64,000 bases of DNA from Variovorax beijingensis. GTDB lineage: Bacteria > Pseudomonadota > Gammaproteobacteria > Burkholderiales > Burkholderiaceae_C. Of the stretch, positions 35,739 to 43,224 are shown one piece after another (positions within the stretch are counted from its first letter, which is position 1; every line of letters begins with the position of its first letter). The translations under genes were made by a program, and so were the position numbers. Location of the stretch: positions 62,001-126,000 of the forward strand of contig NZ_RXFQ01000009.1 in the NCBI RefSeq assembly GCF_003951285.1. The letters are read 5' to 3'. The notes beneath the pieces are model-generated. The model saw nothing but the letters and a program-made list of their open reading frames with translations, was not told the DNA's origin and made no database searches.

Positions 35739-37877
35739 TCAGTTGCTGGGTGCATCGGGGTGATGGCCTCGCGATGCATACCGGTTCATGAGTGCGGCCT
35801 GTGCCCCGTGCGCCTCGACGATGGGTGACGCGCCCGCCTCGCCGGAGTGGGTGTCGTGGTCGACGCGCGTGTAGATGCCGTCGCCGCCCAGGTCCCAGGC
35901 GTCGCGTCCGTCGTGCAGGTAGGCGACCAGGCATTCGTCGATCAGGCGCTGGCGAAGGCCGGGGTCGGTCACCGGCCAGGCCAGCTCGATGCGCCGCATC
36001 ATGTTGCGGTTCATCCAGTCGGCGCTCGACAGGTAGAGCGACTCGTCCTCGCCATTGCGGAAGTAGAAGACACGCGAGTGCTCGAGAAAACGCCCGATCA
36101 CCGAGCGCACGCGGATGTTGTCGGTCAGCCCCGGCACCTGCGCGGGCAGCGTGCAGGCGCCGCGCACGATGAGATCGATCTTCACGCCGTTCTGGCCGGC
36201 GCGCATCAGCGCGGCCACCAGTGCGTCGTCGGTCAGCGCATTCATCTTGGCGACGATGCGAGTCGGCTCGCCGGTGGCGGCGGCCAGGCCCAGCGCGTCG
36301 ATCTGTGCGACGAGGTTCTTGTGCAGGTCGAATGGTGCCAGCCACATGCGGTTGAGCTTGGGCAGCCGGCTCTGGCTTGCCAGGTGCACGAACACGGCTT
36401 CCATGTCGGCCGTGAGCAGCGGATCGGCCGTCAGATGGCTGATGTCGGTGTAGAGCCTGGCGGTGCGCGGGTTGTAGTTGCCGGTGGAGAGATGGCCGTA
36501 GCGGCGCATCTGCTTGCCCTCGCGGCGCGTCACCAGCAGCATCTTGGCGTGCGTCTTCAGGCCCACCACGCCATACACCACCTGCGCGCCGATCGACTCG
36601 AGCATTTCGGCCCAGTTGATGTTGGCCTCTTCATCGAAGCGGGCCTTGAGCTCCACCACCACCGTCACTTCCTTGCCGCGGCGCACGGCTTCGCGCAGCA
36701 GGTCCATCAGTTCCGAATCGGTGCCCGTGCGGTAGATGGTCTGCTTGATGGCCAGCACCTGCGGGTCTTGCACGGCCTCGCGCAGGAACGCGAGCACGCC
36801 GTCGAAGCTCTCGAAGGGCTGGTGGATCAGCACGTCGCCGTGCTGCAGCCGCTCGAAGAACGACTGCGCCGGCGACAGCGTGACCGGGTAGGAGGCCGAG
36901 TACGGCGGAAACAGCAGCTGCGGCTCCTCCAGCAGATCGATCAGCTGGGTCAGCCGGGCCAGGTTGACGGGGCCATGCACGCGGTAGAGCGCCTGCTGCG
37001 GCAGGTTGAATTGCGCGAGCAGGAAGCTCGCGAGCGACTCCGCGCAGCTGGCCGACACCTCGAGCCGCACGGCCTGACCGTAGTGCCGGTGCTGCAGCCC
37101 CTGGCGCAATGCGGTGCGCAGGTTCTTGACGTCTTCCTCGTCGACCGCCAGGTCGGAATGCCGCGTGACGCGGAACTGCGAGAAATCGCCCACCTCGCGC
37201 CCCGGGAACATGCTCGAAAGATGGGCACGCACCACGCTCGACAGCGCCACGAACAGCGTCTTGCCGTCCGACACCTTGGCCGGCATGCGGATCACACGCG
37301 GCAGCACGCGCGGCACCTTCACGATCTGGATCGGGTTCTCGCGCCCGAAGGCGTCCTTGCCGCCCAGCCGCACGATGAAGTTGAGCGACTTGTTGGCCAC
37401 CTGCGGAAACGGGTGCGCCGGGTCCAGCCCGACCGGGATCAGCAGCGGGCGCACTTCGCGCTCGAAATATTCGCTGACCCATTTGCGCTGCGCCGGATTG
37501 CGTTCGCCGTGCGAAATGATGTGGATGCCGTGCTTTGCGAAGGTCGGCATCAGCTCGTCGTTGTAGAGCGCGTACTGGCGCGCCACCAGCGTGTGGGCAG
37601 CCTCCGCCAGCCGCTCGAACGATTCGATCGTGTAGGCGCCCTTCTGGTCGCCGGCGCTGCTGGCAATCAGATGCGGTGCGGCACGGACTTCGAAGAATTC
37701 GTCGAGGTTCGATGAAACGATGCAAAGATAGCGAAGGCGCTCGATCAGCGGCACTTCGGGCCTGCGGGCCCAGTCGAGCACGCGCTCGTTGAAGGACAGG
37801 ATGCTGTGGTCGCGGTCGAGCAGCGTGAGGGCCGTTGCCGCGGCCGCGGGCGTGCGGTCAGCGGGAGCAGGTTGCAT
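35739..37877 (-). CDS. ppk1: Polyphosphate kinase 1
   Basis: A 712-residue enzyme that polymerises the gamma-phosphate of ATP into polyphosphate. The N-terminal domain starts at about residue 18 with LLDRDHSILSFNERVLDWA and VSSNLDEFFEVRA. The catalytic phospholipase-D-like halves contain the two family histidine motifs: LKTHAKMLLVTRR (autophosphorylated His) and the later LEHSRVFYF. STGNYNPRTARLYTDISH is also diagnostic. The start at MQPAPADRTP is the most family-like; another Met 19 codons upstream is possible. A three-half-site Pho box lies about 70 bp upstream. Confidence 0.96.
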   Translation of the reverse strand: MQPAPADRTPAAAATALTLLDRDHSILSFNERVLDWARRPEVPLIERLRYLCIVSSNLDEFFEVRAAPHLIASSAGDQKGAYTIESFERLAEAAHTLVARQYALYNDELMPTFAKHGIHIISHGERNPAQRKWVSEYFEREVRPLLIPVGLDPAHPFPQVANKSLNFIVRLGGKDAFGRENPIQIVKVPRVLPRVIRMPAKVSDGKTLFVALSSVVRAHLSSMFPGREVGDFSQFRVTRHSDLAVDEEDVKNLRTALRQGLQHRHYGQAVRLEVSASCAESLASFLLAQFNLPQQALYRVHGPVNLARLTQLIDLLEEPQLLFPPYSASYPVTLSPAQSFFERLQHGDVLIHQPFESFDGVLAFLREAVQDPQVLAIKQTIYRTGTDSELMDLLREAVRRGKEVTVVVELKARFDEEANINWAEMLESIGAQVVYGVVGLKTHAKMLLVTRREGKQMRRYGHLSTGNYNPRTARLYTDISHLTADPLLTADMEAVFVHLASQSRLPKLNRMWLAPFDLHKNLVAQIDALGLAAATGEPTRIVAKMNALTDDALVAALMRAGQNGVKIDLIVRGACTLPAQVPGLTDNIRVRSVIGRFLEHSRVFYFRNGEDESLYLSSADWMNRNMMRRIELAWPVTDPGLRQRLIDECLVAYLHDGRDAWDLGGDGIYTRVDHDTHSGEAGASPIVEAHGAQAALMNRYASRGHHPDAPSN

Positions 37878-37946
37878 GGGCACTGATTCTGGAGCAAGCG
37901 GCACGGGAGCACATGTAGGCTGAAATATGACAGTGTCGCCCTCGTT

Positions 37947-37975
37947 TGTGACGTTTTCGTGACCACTGTGTGACG
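37947..37975 (-). promoter_or_regulatory. Triple Pho box for ppk1-sixA
   Basis: Reading toward ppk1: CGTCACA-CAGT-GGTCACG-AAAA-CGTCACA. The three half-sites start at exact 11-bp intervals. This tandem phasing is the hallmark of PhoB binding. An additional CTGTCATA at 37933-37926 is out of phase by one base and may overlap the -10 region. Confidence 0.87.
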
Positions 37976-38053
37976 CCTGCGGACCGCCCGTGGGCAGCCC
38001 CGTGCCGGGCGAAGAGGCGGACGGCCCGGCACCGGGCCGGGCGGCCGCCGGCT

Positions 38054-38914
38054 TCATGCGCCGAGAAAGTGCTTGCGGTAGCGCGGCGGCAGGTCGTCGA
38101 TGCGCATCAGCATCGGCAGGTCTGCCGTGTTGAAGTCCGGGTCCCAGGCCGGAGCGCCCAGCACCTTGGCACCCAGGCGCAGGTAGCCCTTGATGAGCGC
38201 GGGCGGCTCGACGTCGAGCGCGCCGTCGAGCCGCTCCACCGGCAGCGGCAGGCGCGGCTGCACCTGGTACTGGATCGGCGCCATGTGGCTGGCCGACAGC
38301 TGCCGCCAGATGCTGGCCGCCGCATCGCCACTGGTCACGCCGTTGTGCGACATCGGAATGCTCGCGCAGCCGATCATGGTGTCGAGCTTGTTGCGGTGCA
38401 TGAAGCCCGCAAGGGCACCCCACAGCGCGAGGATCACGCCGCCCTGCCGGTGGTCGGGATGCACGCAGCTGCGGCCCAGTTCGACCATGCGCTCACGCAG
38501 GTCGCGCAGCCGGGTCAGGTCGAACTCGGTGTCGCTGTAGGTGCTGCCCACGCGCCGGGCCTGGGCCGGCGTGAGCACGCGGTAGGTGCCGATCACCTGC
38601 TGGGTCCGTTCCTCGCGCACCAGCAGATGCTCGCAGAAGTCGTCGAACAGGTCGATGTCGTGGCCGGCCAGCGGCGTGCTCACGCGGGCGCCCATTTCGC
38701 CGACGAACACCTCGTGGCGCAGGCGCTGCGCGGCGCGCACGTCGTCCAGGTGGCGGGCCCAGCTCACGGTGATGCCTTGCCTGGCATCGACGATGACCGG
38801 CGGCACCAGCACGGCAGCGGGCACCGACGCGGGCGTGGCTGCAGGGGCGGGCCACAGGGCGGCGCGCAGCCCGAGCTGCGACAGCGGGAACGTCGGGTTG
38901 GGCAGTTCTTTCAT
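38054..38914 (-). CDS. GNAT-type N-acyltransferase, OlsB-like
   Basis: A 286-residue acyltransferase of the hemolysin/OlsB group (COG3176-like). After a 45-residue Ala/Pro-rich N-terminus come VSWARHLDDVRAAQRLRHEVFVGEMGA, DIDLFDDFCEHLLV, IGTYRVLTPAQA and ELGRSCVHPDHRQGGVILALWGAL, the last matching the acyl-donor loop of the family, then a MIGCASIPM segment. OlsB uses 3-hydroxyacyl-ACP to make lyso-ornithine lipid, a phosphorus-free lipid precursor. No olsA-type partner is in the window, so the product is inferred only. AAAGGG lies 6 bp before the start. Confidence 0.78.
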   Translation of the reverse strand: MKELPNPTFPLSQLGLRAALWPAPAATPASVPAAVLVPPVIVDARQGITVSWARHLDDVRAAQRLRHEVFVGEMGARVSTPLAGHDIDLFDDFCEHLLVREERTQQVIGTYRVLTPAQARRVGSTYSDTEFDLTRLRDLRERMVELGRSCVHPDHRQGGVILALWGALAGFMHRNKLDTMIGCASIPMSHNGVTSGDAAASIWRQLSASHMAPIQYQVQPRLPLPVERLDGALDVEPPALIKGYLRLGAKVLGAPAWDPDFNTADLPMLMRIDDLPPRYRKHFLGA

Positions 38915-39058
38915 GGGGACCCTTTCTGCTGAGGGAGTCTCTGCACCCGCGGTGAAACGGGTATGTCAGCGCCATTGCATTTGCATGACGGTGTTACCGC
39001 GTGTTTTAGGGCTGCCTGGATGTCTAATGCGGTGGGTCCGCGACATGGAGTTTTCTCA

Positions 39059-40738
39059 ATGGCCACAGCCGCAAGCAGCAATTTCGACAACCGCCTTCAC
39101 CAGACCTTTCCCGTCCTGAGCGATACCGAAATCGCGCGCATCGCGCACTTCGGAACCGTGCAGCGCTTCGCCCGCGGGGAGCGGCTGTTCACCGCCGGGG
39201 AAACCAGCCCCGGCATGTTCGTCCTGCTCAAGGGCGTGGTGGCGGTCACGCAGCGCGACGGGCTCGGGCACGTGGTGCCCATCGTGCGCCAGGGCCCGGG
39301 CGAGTTCCTTGCCGAAGTCGGCCAGCTGAGCGGCCGCCCTGCCCTGGTCGACGGCCATGCCGAGGAAGAGGTGGAAGCGCTGATCGTGCCGCCCGCGCAG
39401 CTGCGCGCACTGCTGGTCGCGGAAGCCGATCTTGGCGAGCGCATCACCCGCGCGCTGATCCTGCGGCGCGTGGCGCTGATCGAATCCGGCGCCAGCGGGC
39501 CGGTGCTGATCGGCCGGCCGGAGTCGCCCGACATGGCGCGCCTGGAAAACTTCCTGCGGCGCAACGGGCATCCCTACCACCTGGTCGATGCGGCCGAAGA
39601 CCCCGGCGCCGCCGCGCTGCTCGAGCAGTACGGCACCTGCAAGCTGCTGGCCGTGTGCCCCGACGGTTCGGTGCTGGTCAACCCCGCCGAAGACGCGCTG
39701 GCCCGCTGCCTGGGCATGGTCGACACCGCGGAGCACAACGAACTGTTCGACGTGGCGGTGGTCGGGGCCGGTCCGGCCGGCCTCGCGACCGCGGTGTATG
39801 CGGCCTCCGAGGGACTGCGCGTGATCGTGCTCGACTGCCGCGCCTTCGGCGGGCAGGCCGGCGCGAGTGCGCGCATCGAGAACTACCTGGGCTTTCCCAC
39901 CGGCATCTCGGGGCAGGCGCTCGCGGGCCGGGCTTTCGTGCAGGCTCAGAAGTTCGGCGTGGAAATGCTGATCCCGGCCAAGGTGATGTCTCTGGACTGC
40001 TCGCGCGACAACCCCATGGGGGCCCTGCGCATCGCGCTGGCCGACGGCCGCGCCATCCATGCGCGCACGGTGGTGATTGCAAGCGGCGCACGCTACCGGC
40101 GGCCCGACGTGCCGCGGCTGTCCGAGTTCGAGGGCCGCGGCATCTGGTACTGGGCCTCGGCCATCGAGGCCAAGCTCTGCGCGCAGCAGGAGGTTGCGCT
40201 GGTCGGCGGCGGCAATTCGGCCGGACAGGCCGCGGTGTTCCTGTCGCGGCATGCGGCCAAGGTCAACGTGCTGGTGCGCGGCCCGTCGCTCGCGGCCAGC
40301 ATGTCGCGCTACCTGATCGACCGCATCGAGGCCACGCCCAACATCGAACTGCATCCCCATACGCAACTGGTGAAGCTCATCGGCGACTCCGGCGAGGGCC
40401 TGACGGGTGCGACCTGGCGCTGCCAGACCACGGGCAACGAGCATGACTGCAACGCGCGCAACATCTTCCTCTTCGTGGGCGCCGAGCCCGAGACCAGTTG
40501 GCTCGACGGCTGCGGCGTCTCGGTCGACAAGCATGGCTTCGTGCTGACGGGCGGTGCGGCCAGCAGCGGCTTTCCGGCACGGCCCTCCACCGCGCTGGAA
40601 TCCAGCGTGCAGGGCGTCTTTGCCGTAGGCGACGTGCGTTCGGGTTCGGTCAAGCGCGTGGGCGGCGCCATCGGCGAAGGCGCCGCCGTGGTCGCGCTGA
40701 TCCACCAGCACCTGTCGTCCAGCTCCGCCGTTGCGTGA
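39059..40738 (+). CDS. cNMP-binding domain fused to thioredoxin-reductase-like flavoprotein
   Basis: A 559-residue two-part protein. Residues about 15-130 are a cyclic-nucleotide-binding domain (FARGERLFTAGETSPGMFVLLKGVVAV, GPGEFLAEVGQLSGRPALVDG). Residues from about 225 are a thioredoxin-reductase-like module with FAD motif DVAVVGAGPAGLATAVYAASEGL, NADPH motif VALVGGGNSAGQAAVFLSRHA and C-terminal GVFAVGDVRSGSVKRV. The CxxC that normally precedes the NADPH motif is absent (the region reads GIWYWASAIEAKLC), so it cannot reduce thioredoxin in the usual way. GGAG 10 bp upstream fixes the ATG at 39059. Confidence 0.9.
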   Translation: MATAASSNFDNRLHQTFPVLSDTEIARIAHFGTVQRFARGERLFTAGETSPGMFVLLKGVVAVTQRDGLGHVVPIVRQGPGEFLAEVGQLSGRPALVDGHAEEEVEALIVPPAQLRALLVAEADLGERITRALILRRVALIESGASGPVLIGRPESPDMARLENFLRRNGHPYHLVDAAEDPGAAALLEQYGTCKLLAVCPDGSVLVNPAEDALARCLGMVDTAEHNELFDVAVVGAGPAGLATAVYAASEGLRVIVLDCRAFGGQAGASARIENYLGFPTGISGQALAGRAFVQAQKFGVEMLIPAKVMSLDCSRDNPMGALRIALADGRAIHARTVVIASGARYRRPDVPRLSEFEGRGIWYWASAIEAKLCAQQEVALVGGGNSAGQAAVFLSRHAAKVNVLVRGPSLAASMSRYLIDRIEATPNIELHPHTQLVKLIGDSGEGLTGATWRCQTTGNEHDCNARNIFLFVGAEPETSWLDGCGVSVDKHGFVLTGGAASSGFPARPSTALESSVQGVFAVGDVRSGSVKRVGGAIGEGAAVVALIHQHLSSSSAVA

Positions 40739-40840
40739 GCGTGCTGCGTCCGTAATTCCCGGCGCTGCACGCGCGCGGATGGCCGCGTATATGCTGCCTG
40801 CCTCGCATCACGACCAACCCTCAACACCGGAGCCCGCGAC

Positions 40841-41545
40841 ATGCCTGCATCGCCCATCGAGGTCTATTCCTGGCCCACGCCCAACGGCCACAAGATTCAC
40901 ATCATGCTGGAGGAGTGCGGCCTGCCGTACAACGCCCGTCCGATCAACATCGGCAAGGGTGACCAGTTCGCTCCCGAGTTCCTGCAGATCAGCCCCAACA
41001 ACAAGATTCCCGCCATCACCGATCCCGACGGCCCGGACGGCAAGCCGATCTCGCTGTTCGAATCGGGCGCCATCCTCGTCTACCTGGCCGGCAAGACCGG
41101 CCAACTGCTGCCCAAGACCGACCGCGAGCGCTACGACGTCCTGCAGTGGCTCATGTTCCAGATGGGCGGCGTCGGCCCCATGCTCGGCCAGGCGCATCAC
41201 TTCCGCATGTACGCCCCTGAAAAGATCGGCTACGCCATCGAGCGCTACAGCAACGAAGCCAAGCGCCTCTACGGCGTGATCGACAAGCAGCTGTCGAAGA
41301 ACGAATTCATTGCCGGCAAGACCTATTCGATTGCCGACATTGCGATCTTCCCATGGCTGCGCAGTTGGGAAAACCAGGGCATCACGCTCACCGACTATCC
41401 GAACCTGAAGGCCTGGTTCGACGGCATTGCCGCGCGCCCCGCCGTGCAGCGCGGCGTGAAAGTGCTGGCCGACCTGCGCCAGCCGATCACCGGCGACAAG
41501 GAGCGCGAGATCCTTTTCGGCAAGACCCAATACGAGAAGCGCTGA
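40841..41545 (+). CDS. Glutathione S-transferase family protein, Nu class (YfcG-like)
   Basis: A 234-residue protein with thioredoxin-like N-terminal half and helical C-terminal half. The start IEVYSWPTPNGHKIHIMLEE lacks a catalytic Cys/Ser, but has the TPNG motif of the Nu class, whose members are disulfide-bond reductases using two glutathiones. ISPNNKIPAI and LFESGAILVYLA bind glutathione; the N-capping box region is KTYSIADIAIFPWLR. tRNA-Pro follows 35 bp downstream. Confidence 0.9.
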   Translation: MPASPIEVYSWPTPNGHKIHIMLEECGLPYNARPINIGKGDQFAPEFLQISPNNKIPAITDPDGPDGKPISLFESGAILVYLAGKTGQLLPKTDRERYDVLQWLMFQMGGVGPMLGQAHHFRMYAPEKIGYAIERYSNEAKRLYGVIDKQLSKNEFIAGKTYSIADIAIFPWLRSWENQGITLTDYPNLKAWFDGIAARPAVQRGVKVLADLRQPITGDKEREILFGKTQYEKR

Positions 41546-41580
41546 GAGCGCAGTTATTCGGGCTAGAATAGAAGGCTTGT

Positions 41581-41657
<77 letters not shown>

Positions 41658-41669
41658 AGAAAAATACGA

Positions 41670-41710
41670 ATGCCTGCAATGACTCACGTTGTTGCAGGCA
41701 TCTTGTTTTT
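41670..41710 (+). terminator. Rho-independent terminator after tRNA-Pro
   Basis: ATGCCTGCAA pairs perfectly with TTGCAGGCAT (10 bp, 12-nt loop), followed by CTTGTTTTT. Confidence 0.88.
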
Positions 41711-41790
41711 CAGCCCGCGCCAAAAACAATCCCGGCGGTGAATTCCTCGCGTACAGTCGAATTCAACATCATCACTGACCGGGGTTGGCC

Positions 41791-42039
41791 GTGTCCTACT
41801 ACGAACTCAAGATTGGCAACCAGACCGGGCTGGTCCAGGTCACGCAGGACCTCGTCTCCCACACCGCCACCCTGTACTGGATGCCCCGCCGCCGCCCCTT
41901 GCGCGCCACGGAAGAGATCAATTCCACGCCGCTGGCCCAGCACCAGACCTACGGGCCCTCGGAAGCGCAGACGCTCGATCTGCTCCGCGCATGGGCCGTC
42001 GAGAACTTCGAGCCGGTCGGCAATTTCGTCCAGATCTGA
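41791..42039 (+). CDS. Small hypothetical protein
   Basis: An 82-residue acidic-to-neutral protein of no recognised family, beginning SYYELKIGNQTGLVQVTQDL after a GTG start and ending ENFEPVGNFVQI. GGGG 7 bp upstream supports GTG 41791; a TTG two codons earlier is the alternative. It has no signal or membrane segment. Codon third positions are GC-rich as in neighbouring genes, which supports real coding. It lies between tRNA-Pro and tRNA-Arg. Confidence 0.6.
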   Translation: MSYYELKIGNQTGLVQVTQDLVSHTATLYWMPRRRPLRATEEINSTPLAQHQTYGPSEAQTLDLLRAWAVENFEPVGNFVQI

Positions 42040-42107
42040 TCGCCCTCCGGCACCCCGGGCTCCAGGGTGGATGTGGGTAGAATCCGGGGCTCCGTCCGGC
42101 CCGGAAT

Positions 42108-42184
42108 CTGCCCGTAGCTCAGTTGGATAGAGCACCTGCCTTCTAAGCAGGTTGTCGGGGGTTCGATCCCCTCCGGGCAGGCCA
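42108..42184 (+). tRNA. tRNA-Arg (anticodon TCT)
   Basis: Acceptor CTGCCCG pairs perfectly with CGGGCAG; D arm GCTCAGTTGGATAGAGC; anticodon arm CCTGC-CTTCTAA-GCAGG with TCT; T arm GGGGG-TTCGATC-CCCTC; discriminator G and encoded CCA. A TAGAAT -10 candidate lies at 42078-42083. An integrase remnant begins 174 bp downstream, as expected for a tRNA used as attachment site. Confidence 0.95.
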
Positions 42185-42247
42185 ATTTAGTGTTCCGCGA
42201 AGACCCACAAAGAACCGCGATCACCCATTTTCCCTCTGTAGAAGTGC

Positions 42248-42293
42248 ATTCTTTGCTTCACAAAGAATCATGATGAACCGTTGAGATTCATCA
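42248..42293. repeat. Two adjacent inverted repeats downstream of tRNA-Arg
   Basis: ATTCTTTG-CTTCA-CAAAGAAT (8-bp perfect stem, 42248-42268) is followed at once by TGATGAA...TTCATCA (7-bp stem, 42271-42293). Neither has a T-run. They could be recombination arm sites or tRNA 3' trailer structures. Confidence 0.6.
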
Positions 42294-42297
42294 AATT

Positions 42298-42358
42298 CGG
42301 GGGAACAATCGGGGGAACAAGTACAGTTTCGACCTCCGTCGCCGAAATTGTTCCCCCG
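42298..42358. repeat. Three copies of an 11-mer at the integrase remnant start
   Basis: CGGGGGAACAA occurs directly at 42298-42308 and 42310-42320 (12-bp period) and inverted at 42348-42358, overlapping the remnant's GTG codon. The arrangement looks like recombinase arm-type or autoregulatory sites; this is inference. Confidence 0.65.
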
Positions 42359-42529
42359 TGCTCACCGACACCGCCTGCAAGAAGACTCTCTGCTCTGCGG
42401 ACGAGCTGCGGCTGCGCCTCTCTGCCCTCCTCTTTCAGCGGCCCGGCAACATCCGGCAAATGCGCTGATCGGACCCTCGACCTCGATCAGGCGATATGGA
42501 CGATCCCCGCGGGGACGCTGCGCCGCAGG
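42358..42529 (+). pseudogene. Tyrosine integrase remnant (internally deleted, frameshifted)
   Basis: The first 13 codons read VLTDTACKKTLC, like the N-terminus of tRNA-targeting phage-type integrases (M-x-LTDTAC). They run directly into SALLFQRPGNIRQMR, the core-domain segment holding the first catalytic arginine, so some 200 intervening residues are missing. Reading then stops at TGA 42466-42468, but the expected continuation LDLDQAIWTIPAGTLRRR appears in another frame. Two lesions therefore inactivate it. Position just downstream of tRNA-Arg(TCT) supports a decayed integrative element. No attR copy of the tRNA end is seen within the next kilobase. Confidence 0.8.
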
Positions 42530-42896
42530 GCTTCGACAATCACCGCAGACAGCGCATCTCAGCAAAGGGGGCAGCGGAGTCCTGCGCGACGGGGAAACAG
42601 CTTGGCCGTCCTCTCGGCTTGCATCGCGAGTTAGTTATTACCCATATGTAATACCAAATGTGTAAAACTTTTCTCACTAACGCCCTCTGATCCACCCGTG
42701 ACAGAGGGCGAATTCTCCACCGTTGCAGTGGATAAGGCGGTGCACAAACACGCGCGCATGGCCGGAAAGTGTTGCCATGGCTGAGTTGAGGCGCAGCGCC
42801 TTGAAAAGCAGCACCTCGCCGTCTCTGAGCCCCTATCACTTCTGACTGTGGTGGCCCTCATCGAGTACCTCTCGTGTGCAGCGCCAGTGAGGACAT
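42530..42896. other. Non-coding stretch after the integrase remnant
   Basis: I see no supportable gene. The stretch 42630-42680 is markedly AT-rich for this genome. Two perfect inverted repeats lie inside (see separate entry). The rest has no recognised signal. Confidence 0.5.
42636..42710. repeat. Two inverted repeats in AT-rich island DNA
   Basis: TATTAC-CCATAT-GTAATA (42636-42653) is a perfect 6-bp operator-like dyad. CGCCCTCTG-N12-CAGAGGGCG (42681-42710) is a perfect 9-bp stem without a T-run on either strand. Confidence 0.6.
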
Positions 42897-43034
42897 TTGT
42901 CTCCCCGGAAAAGGTGCGTACCGCTCACGCGCGCGTGCGGCGCTTTTTCTACAGTGACTTCACGGCGAAACGCCTTGCGCCAGGACAGGCAAACAAGCGG
43001 CGCCGGTTGTCCACCTCACTGGAGAACGCACATG
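42897..43034 (+). repeat. Duplicated 138-bp leader, copy 2 (before the 27-residue peptide)
   Basis: Ungapped counterpart of 34257-34120. Conserved landmarks at identical distances: TTGTCTCCC at the start, TACAGT (42950-42955, 77 bp before the ATG), ACGCCTTG, GGCGCCG, CACTGGAGAAC and the final ATG. The similarity fades after the ATG. The first GTGCGCAC palindrome of copy 1 is GTGCGTAC here and the second is GCGCGCGT. Confidence 0.8.
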
Positions 43035-43115
43035 GAACGCAGCCAGCTACCCGGAAATTGCTTCTTGGTTCTTGTCTATTTGCTCGCGCTGCTTGCTTTG
43101 TGGCTCAGCAACTGA
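43032..43115 (+). CDS. 27-residue hydrophobic peptide
   Basis: ATG 43032 opens a short frame, MERSQLPGN followed by CFLVLVYLLALLALWLSN and TGA. The last 18 residues would make one membrane span. GGAGAA lies 7 bp before the ATG, and ATG plus ribosome-binding site coincide with those of lipoprotein A in the duplicated leader, which is the main reason to believe it is translated. No family is recognised. It may be a small membrane protein, a leader peptide, or a relic of a truncated lipoprotein gene. Confidence 0.5.
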   Translation: MERSQLPGNCFLVLVYLLALLALWLSN

Positions 43116-43224
43116 ACGTGAAGCTGCCGGCCCGGGCCGACGCCAGCCAGCGTAGGAAATCCACCGTCAGCAAGAGGCGCCAAAACGATATGGCACCGGC
43201 GCCTTGCAGGTTCACGCTGGGTTG

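Noticed and set aside
38915..39000. Possible Pho box upstream of the OlsB-like gene (CCGTCAT-GCAA-ATGCAAT on the minus strand)
   Set aside because: Only the first half-site matches; the second lacks the TCA core, unlike the clear boxes at pstS, ppx and ppk1.
42281..42634. 117-codon plus-strand frame across the integrase remnant
   Set aside because: Only its short LDLDQAIWTIPAG part resembles protein; the rest is explained as the remnant read in shifted frames and as non-coding DNA.
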